36,119 nt of DNA from Acidobacteriaceae bacterium (GCA_030838385.1 JAUTWX010000032.1:1-36119); one strand, 5' to 3'. Positions 7,297 through 15,357 are shown, counted from the first letter of the stretch. Numbers and translations: made by a program. Notes: a model not told the origin generated them from the letters alone.

Positions 7297-8325
7297 TTGT
7301 TGACCGACGAAGCACTCGATGTTCTGGCGTTGAGACCGGGCGCGTCCCCCTCCGAGATCAAAGAAGCGTATCGGGACTTGGTGAAGGTGTGGCATCCGGA
7401 CCGCTTTGGAAACGATCTGCGACTTCGGCAGAAAGCAGAGCTTCAGCTCAAATCGATCAATGAAGCCTATCGCGTGCTGCGGTCCAATTCAGGTGCAGGT
7501 GGAATACCCGCAACTGGACCAGAAAGTGCCTCCGCTTCATCCCCTCGTGACCCGTCGTTCCGTGGCGCCTACGGAGGGCGCTACTCTGGTTCGCCAATTC
7601 GACGCAACGGTCCAGGCAGATCAAGCGGCAAAGGGATGGGCGTTCGTTGGATGTATCGCGGTCTGGGAATATCCGCGATTCTTCTGGCGGGCTATTTCGT
7701 CATGGAACATGACCCGACGCAGGGGGCGGGCCTGTCGCGGGATTCTGTAGGTCAGCAGCCTGCGGGAATTCCTGTCCAGCAACCGCTGGAAGCTGCGCGA
7801 GGTGGGCGCGTCGTCCACTCCACAGATTTAAACGGTGCCGGGGTCCGACCGATGGGCGTCCGAGGTTCGAAAGATCCAAGCGCTGAACGTGCTGGCCTGC
7901 GGCAGTTTCGGGTGCGGTCATTATCTGCGGCTGAGACTGACAGGCTGGAGACGCTGTGTTCCAGGCAGAAGGAATTGTGGGGGCAAGTTGTGTATCAATC
8001 GTGTCTCAAGGCGCAGTTGGATGTGATGACGAATCCAGCGGGCAAGCCAGACTTGAGTGCTCTGCGTGAGGCAGAGCGCGAGTCGATCGAGAGCGTGTGT
8101 TCCGAAGCGAGACGCCTCCGCGGGCCGGACAGCTATAACCGTTGCGAGACTGAGCAGGTGGCGAGCTTGGCAGCTGAACCCGCGCGACCGGACCTATCGA
8201 CACTCAATGATGCGGATCGACATTCGATCGAGTCGGCTTGTACCAGGGTGAAGAATCGCGAAGGTCCGGCTGCTTACCATCGCTGTTTGGACAGAATGAT
8301 GAGGACTCTTGCGGAGGCGAGGTAG
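7297..8325 (+). CDS. Membrane-anchored J-domain protein with C-terminal cysteine repeats
   Basis: A 342-residue protein starting at TTG 7297, supported by GGAGGG upstream. Residues 4-62 form a J-domain: LDVLALRPGASPSEIKEAYR, the Hsp70-stimulating HPD at 33-35 and INEAYRVL. A Gly/Ser/Arg linker follows, then one membrane helix at about 120-136 (LGISAILLAGYFVM) flanked by positive charge on the N-terminal side and acidic residues after it, predicting the J-domain in the cytoplasm and the rest outside. The C-terminal half holds three tandem repeats with a period of exactly 47 residues, each with two cysteines 15 apart: Cys221/236, 268/283 and 315/330, and a GP-x-x-Y-x-x-C signature in repeats two and three. 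This suggests disulfide-bonded helical hairpins in the periplasm. It would recruit DnaK to the membrane; the client is unknown. The J-domain call is firm, the rest inferred. Confidence 0.88.
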   Translation: MLTDEALDVLALRPGASPSEIKEAYRDLVKVWHPDRFGNDLRLRQKAELQLKSINEAYRVLRSNSGAGGIPATGPESASASSPRDPSFRGAYGGRYSGSPIRRNGPGRSSGKGMGVRWMYRGLGISAILLAGYFVMEHDPTQGAGLSRDSVGQQPAGIPVQQPLEAARGGRVVHSTDLNGAGVRPMGVRGSKDPSAERAGLRQFRVRSLSAAETDRLETLCSRQKELWGQVVYQSCLKAQLDVMTNPAGKPDLSALREAERESIESVCSEARRLRGPDSYNRCETEQVASLAAEPARPDLSTLNDADRHSIESACTRVKNREGPAAYHRCLDRMMRTLAEAR

Positions 8326-8639
8326 ACGACGCTGGGACGGTTTGATGGCGACGGAAAGTCGCATGGTGACGACTGAAGCCGCCCGAAGCATTTCCGGTCC
8401 AGAGCCGGCCTTATGGCTCGGTAGCTGTGGCGATCTTGAGGTTCTCCCAGAATGTCCGCTGGTTCTCGCTGGATCGCTTGATTGTCTCCTCACCCACTGT
8501 TCCCACGCCTGCAAACAAATCACGCTCGCACCCAAAGTTTGTTGCTGCTGGAAAACGGCTGCGAAACAAGAGAGCGGCGCCACTCACTGTCCGAGCCGTG
8601 GCCCGCCTATTGGCGTAGGATCATCGCGGAGTGACGCCG
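8326..8639. other. Intergenic interval with a possible minus-strand small ORF
   Basis: No assured gene. The most protein-like frame is on the minus strand, 8587 (GTG) to 8411 (TAA), 58 residues, ending in a charged region TIKRSSENQRTFWENLKIAT. It lacks a clear ribosome binding site and could be a remnant of a longer gene or a chance frame. No terminator-like hairpin with a T-run is seen between the flanking plus-strand genes. Confidence 0.35.
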
Positions 8640-9326
8640 ATGCAGATGCGTGTGTACGTTGCCGCAATGATGGCAGCAGTGCTGCTGCCTTCGTTCACGT
8701 TCGCGAAGGACAAGCCGAAGTCCACGCTGCCCACGTACGTCCTGCAGGCGCAGACGGTCTCCGTCATCATCGATCCGAGCGCGGGTGAGTCGCTCGACGA
8801 TCCGCGGGCCAACGAGATGGCGCAGAGGGATGTGGAGACGGCGCTGCTGAACTGGGGGCGGTTTCAGCCTCTTCTCGCAGGCCGGAATGCGGACCTGGTG
8901 ATTGTCGTTCGCCGCGGAACCGGGAAGATGGCGAGCGGCACGGTTCATGATCCACGGCAGGGCCGGCGGCCAGTGGCAATCGATCCTACCGATACTGGGA
9001 TCGACGTTGGCATGCAACGCGGCCAACCGCCTCCCTATGCAGGCGACATACCCGATGCGTCGCAGGGATCTTCAATCCCGTCTCAGAATGGACCCCAGAA
9101 CGGGCCGATGACCGGGGACAGGGCTCATCCGCAGGCCGAGATGGGCACTTCCGTTGCGGAAGACAGCTTCCTGGTGTATCGAGGTCGTACGGAGAATCCG
9201 CTGGATGGGTCTCCGGTCTGGAGATATGAAGCGAAGAATGCGCTCAAGTCTCACAGTGTGCCGGCGGTGGAGACCTTCCGAAAGGCCGTCGACGAGGCTG
9301 AGCAGGCCGCGGTCAAACAGCCCTGA
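8640..9326 (+). CDS. Secreted protein of unknown function
   Basis: A 228-residue exported protein; ATG 8640 is preferred over GTG 8631 because GGAG (8628-8631) sits eight bases upstream. The signal peptide is about residues 1-22 (VYVAAMMAAVLLPSFTFA). The mature N-terminal part (VLQAQTVSVIIDPSAGESLD; VETALLNWGRFQPLL; ADLVIVVRRG) alternates beta strands and a helix, as in small periplasmic alpha/beta domains. A Pro/Gln/Asn-rich low-complexity middle follows, then a short folded C-terminal segment (SFLVYRGRTENPLDGSPVWR; VETFRKAVDEAEQAA). I recognise no named family; the layout resembles proteins of unknown function common in Acidobacteriota. Transcription appears separate from rimP, whose promoter begins a few bases after this stop. 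Confidence 0.75.
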   Translation: MQMRVYVAAMMAAVLLPSFTFAKDKPKSTLPTYVLQAQTVSVIIDPSAGESLDDPRANEMAQRDVETALLNWGRFQPLLAGRNADLVIVVRRGTGKMASGTVHDPRQGRRPVAIDPTDTGIDVGMQRGQPPPYAGDIPDASQGSSIPSQNGPQNGPMTGDRAHPQAEMGTSVAEDSFLVYRGRTENPLDGSPVWRYEAKNALKSHSVPAVETFRKAVDEAEQAAVKQP

Positions 9327-9332
9327 AGAGTG

Positions 9333-9361
9333 TTGGCAAGCGGGCGATAGCGGCGTATCAT
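9333..9361 (+). promoter_or_regulatory. Sigma-70-type promoter of the rimP-nusA-infB operon
   Basis: TTGGCA (9333-9338) and TATCAT (9356-9361) are separated by exactly 17 bases, a near-consensus housekeeping promoter. Transcription would start near 9368, giving a leader of about 94 bases before the rimP ATG at 9462. It begins seven bases after the stop codon of the preceding gene. Confidence 0.65.
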
Positions 9362-9410
9362 AGCAATAGACGCGTTTGCTCCGTACGTGATGGCACCGGC
9401 GGAGGAGATG

Positions 9411-9436
9411 GGTGGGCGAAAGCCCACCTTTTTCTT
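9411..9436 (+). terminator. Intrinsic terminator/attenuator in the rimP leader
   Basis: Perfect 7-bp stem GGTGGGC (9411-9417) / GCCCACC (9422-9428) closed by a GAAA tetraloop (GNRA type), followed by TTTTTCTT. It lies downstream of the predicted rimP promoter and 26 bases before the rimP start, so it would act on the rimP-nusA-infB transcript itself, and also stop read-through from the upstream gene. In Bacillus subtilis the equivalent operon is autoregulated by NusA-dependent termination in its leader, which makes attenuation a natural hypothesis here. Confidence 0.75.
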
Positions 9437-9461
9437 GCAGCAAACGTGGCGCGGGCGGCGG

Positions 9462-10094
9462 ATGGCGGTAGATCTGGAAAAAATTCGTGCGACGGCGGAG
9501 CGTGTGGCGTCCAGTTATGGGCTGGAACCGGTCGATGTCGAATTTGTCGGCGGCGGCAAGCATCGGGTGCTGCGGGTATCGATCGAAAAGGATGCGGCGG
9601 GGCGGGCTCGGCTGGCTGCCGAGGCGAAGGCTGCCGCGGAGCGAGGCACGAACGACGAAGGCACAGTTCCGGCCGCCGTGCTGCGCGGGGAGCTGAGCTC
9701 CGAGCACCTCTCCGGCGTGACGCATGAGGACTGCGAGCGCTTCAGCCACGACTTCGGCACGGTGATTGAGGTCGAGGACCTGGTTCCAGGTGCGGAGTAC
9801 CTGCTGGAGGTTTCCTCGCCGGGACTGGATCGCAAGCTGAGCCGGCCTGCGGACTACGAGCGCTTTCGCGGCAGCCTGGTGAAGCTGCAGACCTTTCAGC
9901 CGGTCGCGGGCAACCGTCAATGGCAAGGCCGGCTGACGGCGGTCGACCTGAAGGCAGCAAATGGTGGCAAGATCACGCTCGATCGTTCTGCCATCCAAGT
10001 GAAAGGGAAGGCGAAGAAGGCGGCGACTGGCGATGCGCTGGTCGAAATTGAGTTGGCCAACATCGAGAAGGCGCAGCTCGTCCCCGAGCTGTAA
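9462..10094 (+). CDS. rimP: Ribosome maturation factor RimP
   Basis: A 210-residue cytosolic factor needed for 30S subunit maturation. The start is ATG 9462 (MAVDLEKIRATAERVASSYG); the frame is open upstream to 9387, but that stretch contains the leader terminator and cannot be coding in a functional transcript. Conserved features are GLEPVDVEFVGGGKHRVLRV in the N-terminal alpha/beta domain, SHDFGTVIEVEDLVPGAEYL and the signature LEVSSPGLDRKL. The C-terminal SH3-like domain covers about 140-210 (LVKLQTFQPVAGNRQWQGRL; IEKAQLVPEL). An insertion of about 35 residues (AAGRARLAAEAKAAAERGTN and following) between the two conserved N-terminal segments is longer than in the E. coli protein. It is the first gene of the rimP-nusA-infB operon. 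Confidence 0.95.
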   Translation: MAVDLEKIRATAERVASSYGLEPVDVEFVGGGKHRVLRVSIEKDAAGRARLAAEAKAAAERGTNDEGTVPAAVLRGELSSEHLSGVTHEDCERFSHDFGTVIEVEDLVPGAEYLLEVSSPGLDRKLSRPADYERFRGSLVKLQTFQPVAGNRQWQGRLTAVDLKAANGGKITLDRSAIQVKGKAKKAATGDALVEIELANIEKAQLVPEL

Positions 10095-10192
10095 ATGAAG
10101 CCGGAGCTGTAAACGAAATCAGCCGAGCAGAACGAATGGCCGCGTGACGTTACACCGCGGCGCGAGATTGAACGAGAGAAGGACAGAGAGAG

Positions 10193-12046
10193 ATGGCGAG
10201 TCAGCTTTATCAGGTAATTGAAGGATTGAGCCGCGACAAGGGGATCGACCCACAGATCGTGGTGACCGCGGTTGAGGATGCGATCGCTCTAGCGACGCGC
10301 AAGTACTACAAGACGCAGGAAAACATGCGCGCCGAGCTGGACAAGGAGACGGGCGAGATTCGCGCGTACGTGTACAAGACCGTAACCGCGACCGATGACG
10401 AGATCGAAGACGACCTGAACCAGATCGCGCTGGAAGAGGCGAAGGAACTTGCGCCGGACGTGGAAGTAGGCGGCGAGATTCGCTACTACAAGCCGACCGA
10501 CGTGCTCGGCCGGATCGCCGCGCAGATGGCGAAGCAGGTGATCTTCCAGAAGGTTCGCGAGGCGGAGCGCGACACGGTCTTCAACGAGTACGCGCATCGC
10601 ACGGGCGAAGTGCTGACCGCGATGGTGAAGCGGCTGGAGCTGCAGGACGTGATCTTCGACCTGGGGAAGGCCGAAGCGCGCATGCCGCGCCGCGAGCAGA
10701 GCCGGCTGGAGCAGTTCAGCGTGGGTGAGCGGGTGCGCGTTATTCTGCTGCGCGTGGATCGCGCTGCAAAGGGGCCGCAGGTGGTGGTCTCGCGTGCCGC
10801 GCCAGAGCTGGTGCAGAGCCTCTTCCAGAGCGAGGTGCCGGAGATTTACGACGGCACGGTCAGCGTGCAAGCCATCGCGCGCGAGGCGGGCGAGCGGACC
10901 AAGATCGCCGTCCAATCGCGCGATAAGGATGTCGATCCGGTGGGTGCATGCGTCGGCATGAAGGGGATGCGCGTGCAGTCCATCATCCGCGAGCTGCGCG
11001 GCGAGAAGATCGACATCATCGAGTTCTCCGATGAGGTGACGACCTTCGCCGAGAAGGCGCTGCAGCCGGCCAAGGTGAGCCGCGTCAGCATCACCGATCT
11101 GACCGAAAAGCAGCTCGAGGTCATCGTGGATGACACGCAGCTCTCGCTGGCCATCGGCAAGAAGGGGCAGAACGTGCGGCTCGCAGCGAAGCTGCTGGGC
11201 TGGAAGATCGACATCAAGAGCGAGGAAGAGAAGCGCCAGGAAGTGGAGCAGCAGATGCAGGCGCTGAGCGGCGGCCCGTCGACGCCGATCGAACAGGTGA
11301 CCGAGCTGGGCGAGACGATCATCCAGAAACTGGTCGCCGCCGGCATCACGACCGTCGAATCGCTGGCCGATATGACTCCGGAGCAACTGGAGGAGATCCC
11401 GGGCATCGGCGAAAAGACGCTGGAGAAGATTTCAATCGCGGTGCGCCATTACTTCGGCCAGTACGAAGAGGGCGAGGAGCGGCCGGAGGGCGCTGCATCT
11501 CAATCTGCAGAGGGGGATGCAATGCAAGCCGACAATATTGACAACGCACTCACCCAGCCGGAAGAGGCGCTGGTAGGACAGCGGCCGGGCGGCGATGACC
11601 TGGTGGAAGCGGACGTGCTCGGTCGCGACGATGTTGTGACCGGTGCGGGTGAGGACAACGAGCGGGCGCCGAATCGGGCCGATCTCGAGGCGCTCGACAC
11701 TGATGCCACGCTGGACGAAGAGCGGGCGAAGGCCGATGCGGAGCTGGGCGAGGAGCTGGACGCCCTGCGAGTGGATGATGCGGATGGAACGAATGAGAAC
11801 CCGGATAGCAGGGACAGCTCGGGCCGCGTCGTCGACGAAATAGCTCGGGAACGCATAGAAGAGCTCACCGAGTCCGGCCGCGAGGCCGGCGAGGTGGGGG
11901 TTCTGCCACAGGACGTTGGAAACGACGACACCAGCGCCCGTCTGCGGCGTCAAAATCCAGCCAACAGCCCCCTTCCAGGCGGGGAGGCAGAGGAAGAGAC
12001 AGTGCTTCCCGATGCCCGCCCGCAGAGCGACGACGAAGGTGTGTAA
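10193..12046 (+). CDS. nusA: Transcription termination/antitermination factor NusA
   Basis: RNA polymerase-associated elongation factor controlling pausing, termination and antitermination; 617 residues, with ATG 10193 after the ribosome-binding sequence AGGACAGAGAGAG. Domains are the N-terminal polymerase-binding domain at about 1-130 (VIEGLSRDKGIDPQIVVTAV), S1 at about 132-200 (LTAMVKRLELQDVIFDLGKA), then KH1 and KH2 at about 205-350 (DPVGACVGMKGMRVQSIIRE, LAIGKKGQNVRLAAKLLGWK). One helix-hairpin-helix repeat lies at about 366-420 (MTPEQLEEIPGIGEKTLEKI). Residues from about 421 to the end are an acidic, Asp/Glu/Asn-rich tail of nearly 200 residues of low complexity. The acidic tail is the unusual part; acidic C-terminal repeats in E. 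coli bind the alpha subunit CTD and are autoinhibitory. The 98-base gap after rimP has no terminator, so they are co-transcribed. Confidence 0.97.
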   Translation: MASQLYQVIEGLSRDKGIDPQIVVTAVEDAIALATRKYYKTQENMRAELDKETGEIRAYVYKTVTATDDEIEDDLNQIALEEAKELAPDVEVGGEIRYYKPTDVLGRIAAQMAKQVIFQKVREAERDTVFNEYAHRTGEVLTAMVKRLELQDVIFDLGKAEARMPRREQSRLEQFSVGERVRVILLRVDRAAKGPQVVVSRAAPELVQSLFQSEVPEIYDGTVSVQAIAREAGERTKIAVQSRDKDVDPVGACVGMKGMRVQSIIRELRGEKIDIIEFSDEVTTFAEKALQPAKVSRVSITDLTEKQLEVIVDDTQLSLAIGKKGQNVRLAAKLLGWKIDIKSEEEKRQEVEQQMQALSGGPSTPIEQVTELGETIIQKLVAAGITTVESLADMTPEQLEEIPGIGEKTLEKISIAVRHYFGQYEEGEERPEGAASQSAEGDAMQADNIDNALTQPEEALVGQRPGGDDLVEADVLGRDDVVTGAGEDNERAPNRADLEALDTDATLDEERAKADAELGEELDALRVDDADGTNENPDSRDSSGRVVDEIARERIEELTESGREAGEVGVLPQDVGNDDTSARLRRQNPANSPLPGGEAEEETVLPDARPQSDDEGV

Positions 12047-12216
12047 CGGTAACGGCGCCTCATCCTCGATCTTTGTGCTGCGCATCTTCACATCGGGGCA
12101 GCACGAATTTCCGGTTTTCAGGCGATAATCAATGGGACGGCATGTGAACCCGGCAGACCAAGAGGTTGCTATGAACAGCTGAGGGGCGACAGGCAGAGTG
12201 CCACGTAAAGGGACGG
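12047..12216 (+). other. nusA-infB intergenic gap lacking ylxR/ylxQ
   Basis: This 170-base gap holds no gene that I can support. In many bacteria the small genes ylxR (DUF448) and sometimes ylxQ (L7Ae-like) lie here; no frame with their motifs is present. A GATAAT sequence near 12123 could be part of a promoter but has no matching -35. No terminator is seen. Confidence 0.4.
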
Positions 12217-15200
12217 ATGAGTAAAGTTCGCATCAACGATTTGGCAAGAGAGCTCGAAGTCAAGAGCAAAGCGATTCTTGACGTACTGCGTGAGGTTGGG
12301 GTGACCGACCCGAAAACGCATTCCAGCTCGCTCGAGTTAGATGAAGCGCAGCGTGTGCGCGCGCATTTCCAGCGTGGGAGCAGCCGCAACGGCTCAACCG
12401 CAACGAAGGGCGAGAGCGGGTCCGCCCAGAAGATCGACTGGTCGCGAGTATCGAAGCCCGGCGACGTTCTCAAAGCGATCCAACAGCGTAAAGAAGAGGC
12501 GGAGCGGCCAGCGCCGCGGCCCCAAGGCACGCCTGCCGCCGCTGCCCAGCCTGCTGCGCCAGCGGTGCCTGCTGCTTCGGCCGCACCTGCGGCTGCGCCG
12601 CCTGCCAGCGTGCCCGCTGCTGCGCCCAAGGCTGAGCCTCCAACTCCGCCGCGACGCATCGTCGTACCTCAGCCGCGGCAGGCGCCGCCGATCGTGACTG
12701 CGCCCCCGCCACAGGCTCCGGCTATTGCCGCGAAACCGCCTGCCGGCCCCGTCGTGGCCCGTCCTCCTGTGACGGCTGCTCCGCCGGCTGCAGCGTCCAC
12801 GGCGCAGCGTCCGGCAATCGCCTCGGCTCCGCCCACAAATACGGTGGTCGCACGTCCGGCTGCTGCCGCTGCTCCGCCTGCGCCAGCCGCGGCCAGTGCT
12901 GCGCCCGCAGCGGCTCCTCCTCCCGCAGCGGTTGCTCCGCCTGCAACGCCGCCGGTTGCAGCTGCACCGGAAGCGCCGGAGGTCTCTGCCGCAGCGCCCA
13001 CGCCGATCAGGCGGGTCATCATGCCGCAGACCGGCCCGCGTCCGGTCTACAGCGCACCGCCGCCGCGTCCTGTTGCACCGCAGGCTCCAAGTGGACCTGC
13101 TGGTTCGGGCGGCGTCATTCAGCGCGGCCGACCCATCTTCCAGCGCCCCGGTGGACCAGGCGGCTATCCGCAGCGTCCAGGCGCTCCCGCAGGCGCAGGC
13201 GCTCCTGGTGGCTTTCCAGCAGGACGCCGGCCCATGCATCCCACGCGTTCCGCGCCCACAGGCGCTCCGGGCGGCCGTCCGGGCTTTGGTCCGCGTCCCG
13301 GTGGTCCTGGTGGCCGTCCCGGCTTCGGCCAGCGACCCGGTGGTCCCCCTGGGGCCGGCGGCGGACTCATGCCGCCTCCGGGCGAAGCGCCGCGTCCACA
13401 GCGTCCGAGTGGTCCGCCACGCGGCCGTGGACGCCAGCAGTACCCGAAGACCAAGGAAGGCCCGATGAAGGGCTTCGCTCCGCCATCGCGTTTCGGTGGA
13501 GCGCAGGTTCCGCAGGAGCCGCTGCCCATCACCCGCACCATCACGGTGACCGAGGGCATCAGCGTGAAGGACCTGGCGGAGAAGCTCGGCGTGCGCGGCA
13601 AGGATCTGATCGCAAGCCTGTTGATGCGCGGTGTGCTGGTCACGGTGAATCAGTCGCTCGATGCGGAACTGGTGAAGGATGTGGCGCGTCAATTCGGCGC
13701 GGACGCTACCATCATCAGCTTCGAAGACGAGATGGCCAACGAGGCGCTCGAAACACTCCTCGGAACCGAGCACGTCGGCGAGATCGAAGTGACGCGTTCA
13801 CCCGTAGTCACAGTGATGGGCCACGTCGATCACGGCAAGACTTCGCTGCTCGATGCGATCCGCGAAACGGATGTAGCGGCGGGCGAAGCCGGCGGTATCA
13901 CGCAGCACATCGGCGCGTACAAGGTCCGCATCACCAAGCAGGATTCACCTGCCTTTGGCCGCGAGATCGTCTTTCTCGATACGCCGGGTCACGAGGCATT
14001 TACCCGCATGCGTGCGCGCGGCGCGAAGGTGACCGACATCGTGGTCATCGTGGTCGCAGCGGATGACGGCGTGATGCCCCAGACGCTCGAAGCCATCGAC
14101 CACGCCAAGGCGGCGAATGTGCCGATGATCGTGGCGGTGAACAAGATCGACAAGCCGGATGCGCAGCCGGACCGCGTGAAGCAGCAGTTGGGCGATCGCG
14201 GGCTGGTGCCTGAGGCGTGGGGCGGTTCGACCGTCTTCGTCGATGTATCGGCGAAGAAGCGGCTGAATCTGGACCTGCTGCTCGAAATGATCTGCCTCAC
14301 GGCGGATCTCGGCGATCTCAAGGCGACGCCCGATCGTTCGGGTCTGGGTACGGTGCTCGAAGCCAAGCTCGATCGCGGCCGCGGCGTTGTCGCGAGCGTG
14401 CTGGTACAGAACGGCACACTGCGCAACAGCGACAGCTTCATCGTAGGCAACACCTTCGGCAAGGTCCGCGCCATGTTTGACGATCGCGGCCGGTCGATCG
14501 ACGAGGCAGGGCCATCGACTCCGGTTGAGATCCTGGGCCTCGAAGGCATGCCGGATGCGGGCGACAACTTCCTTGTCGTCGCGGATCGCGACAAGGCGAA
14601 GGGCATTGCGCAGTACCGCAAGATGAAGGAGCGTGAATCGCAACTGGCGAAGAGCTCGCGTGTCTCGCTCGAAGGCTTGGCAGAGCAGATCAAGCAGGCC
14701 GGCGTCAAAGACCTGCCGCTCATCCTCAAGGGCGATGTGCAGGGCTCGGTGCAGGTGCTCTCCGATTCGCTCAGCAAGATGTCGACCGAGAAGGTGCGGA
14801 TCAAGATTCTCCACACCGGCGTCGGCGCCATCACGGAGAGCGACATCCTGCTGGCTTCTGCATCCAACGCGATCGTGATCGGCTTCAACGTGCGGCCGGA
14901 GCGCAAGGCCGCCGATCTGGCCGAGCAGGAAGGCGTGGAAATCCGGCTGCACTCGATTATTTACGAGCTGCAGGACGAGATCACCAAGGCGATGCTGGGG
15001 CTGCTCGATCCGGTCTTCAAGGAGAGCTATCAGGGGCGTGCGCTGGTGCAGGAGGTCTTCCGCATCCCGAAGGTGGGCACCATCGCCGGCTGCCGCGTTA
15101 CCGACGGGTCGATCCGTCGCGACGCAGAAGTCCGCGTGATGCGTGGCGGCGAGCAGGTCTTCAAGGGCAAGCTCGCATCGCTCAAGCGCTTCAAGGACGA

Positions 15201-15327
15201 TGCGCGCGAGGTCACTAACGGTATGGAGTGCGGCATGGGATTTGCCGGCTTCAGCGACGTGCAACAGGGCGACCAGATCGAGGCCTTCGTGACCGAGAAG
15301 GTTGCGGCGGAGCTGACGGCGCGCTGA
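12217..15327 (+). CDS. infB: Translation initiation factor IF-2
   Basis: GTPase that brings initiator tRNA to the 30S subunit and drives subunit joining; 1036 residues, a long form. Residues 1-55 are an IF2-N domain (MSKVRINDLARELEVKSKAI). About 95-435 is a low-complexity linker rich in Ala and Pro, turning Gly/Arg/Pro-rich from about 300. A second IF2-N domain lies at about 438-505 (VKDLAEKLGVRGKDLIASLL). The G domain follows with G1 GHVDHGKT at 535-542, G3 DTPGHEAF and G4 NKIDKPD; then domain II, domain III (KDLPLILKGDVQGSVQVLSD) and the fMet-tRNA-binding C2 domain (FRIPKVGTIAGCRVTDGSIR). It ends the plus-strand operon and is closed by a strong hairpin terminator. rbfA, normally next, is instead on the other strand at 20318-20734. 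Confidence 0.98.
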   Translation: MSKVRINDLARELEVKSKAILDVLREVGVTDPKTHSSSLELDEAQRVRAHFQRGSSRNGSTATKGESGSAQKIDWSRVSKPGDVLKAIQQRKEEAERPAPRPQGTPAAAAQPAAPAVPAASAAPAAAPPASVPAAAPKAEPPTPPRRIVVPQPRQAPPIVTAPPPQAPAIAAKPPAGPVVARPPVTAAPPAAASTAQRPAIASAPPTNTVVARPAAAAAPPAPAAASAAPAAAPPPAAVAPPATPPVAAAPEAPEVSAAAPTPIRRVIMPQTGPRPVYSAPPPRPVAPQAPSGPAGSGGVIQRGRPIFQRPGGPGGYPQRPGAPAGAGAPGGFPAGRRPMHPTRSAPTGAPGGRPGFGPRPGGPGGRPGFGQRPGGPPGAGGGLMPPPGEAPRPQRPSGPPRGRGRQQYPKTKEGPMKGFAPPSRFGGAQVPQEPLPITRTITVTEGISVKDLAEKLGVRGKDLIASLLMRGVLVTVNQSLDAELVKDVARQFGADATIISFEDEMANEALETLLGTEHVGEIEVTRSPVVTVMGHVDHGKTSLLDAIRETDVAAGEAGGITQHIGAYKVRITKQDSPAFGREIVFLDTPGHEAFTRMRARGAKVTDIVVIVVAADDGVMPQTLEAIDHAKAANVPMIVAVNKIDKPDAQPDRVKQQLGDRGLVPEAWGGSTVFVDVSAKKRLNLDLLLEMICLTADLGDLKATPDRSGLGTVLEAKLDRGRGVVASVLVQNGTLRNSDSFIVGNTFGKVRAMFDDRGRSIDEAGPSTPVEILGLEGMPDAGDNFLVVADRDKAKGIAQYRKMKERESQLAKSSRVSLEGLAEQIKQAGVKDLPLILKGDVQGSVQVLSDSLSKMSTEKVRIKILHTGVGAITESDILLASASNAIVIGFNVRPERKAADLAEQEGVEIRLHSIIYELQDEITKAMLGLLDPVFKESYQGRALVQEVFRIPKVGTIAGCRVTDGSIRRDAEVRVMRGGEQVFKGKLASLKRFKDDAREVTNGMECGMGFAGFSDVQQGDQIEAFVTEKVAAELTAR

Positions 15328-15357
15328 GCGTAGCTGGAGAACCGTAACCGCAGAACT

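Noticed and set aside
9387-9461. Extended N-terminus of rimP from ATG 9387
   Set aside because: The stretch contains a complete intrinsic terminator and is not RimP-like; the conserved protein starts at 9462.
10085-10120. Short direct repeat GAGCTGTAAA around the rimP stop
   Set aside because: Two copies of ten bases 17 bases apart, including the stop codon; likely a small local duplication without evident function.
12484-13507. Possible tandem-repeat or CRISPR-like array inside infB
   Set aside because: The repetition is at the level of Ala/Pro/Gly codons within one reading frame; there are no constant repeats with unique spacers.
12394-13773. Long open frame (459 codons) on the minus strand across infB
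   Set aside because: It is antisense to the Ala/Pro/Gly-rich linker of infB, Arg/Ser/Cys-rich with no recognisable domain or ribosome binding site; a by-product of high GC and codon bias.
13945-15264. Minus-strand open frame of 439 codons across infB
   Set aside because: Antisense shadow of the highly conserved GTPase region; composition rich in His/Leu/Arg, no family resemblance.
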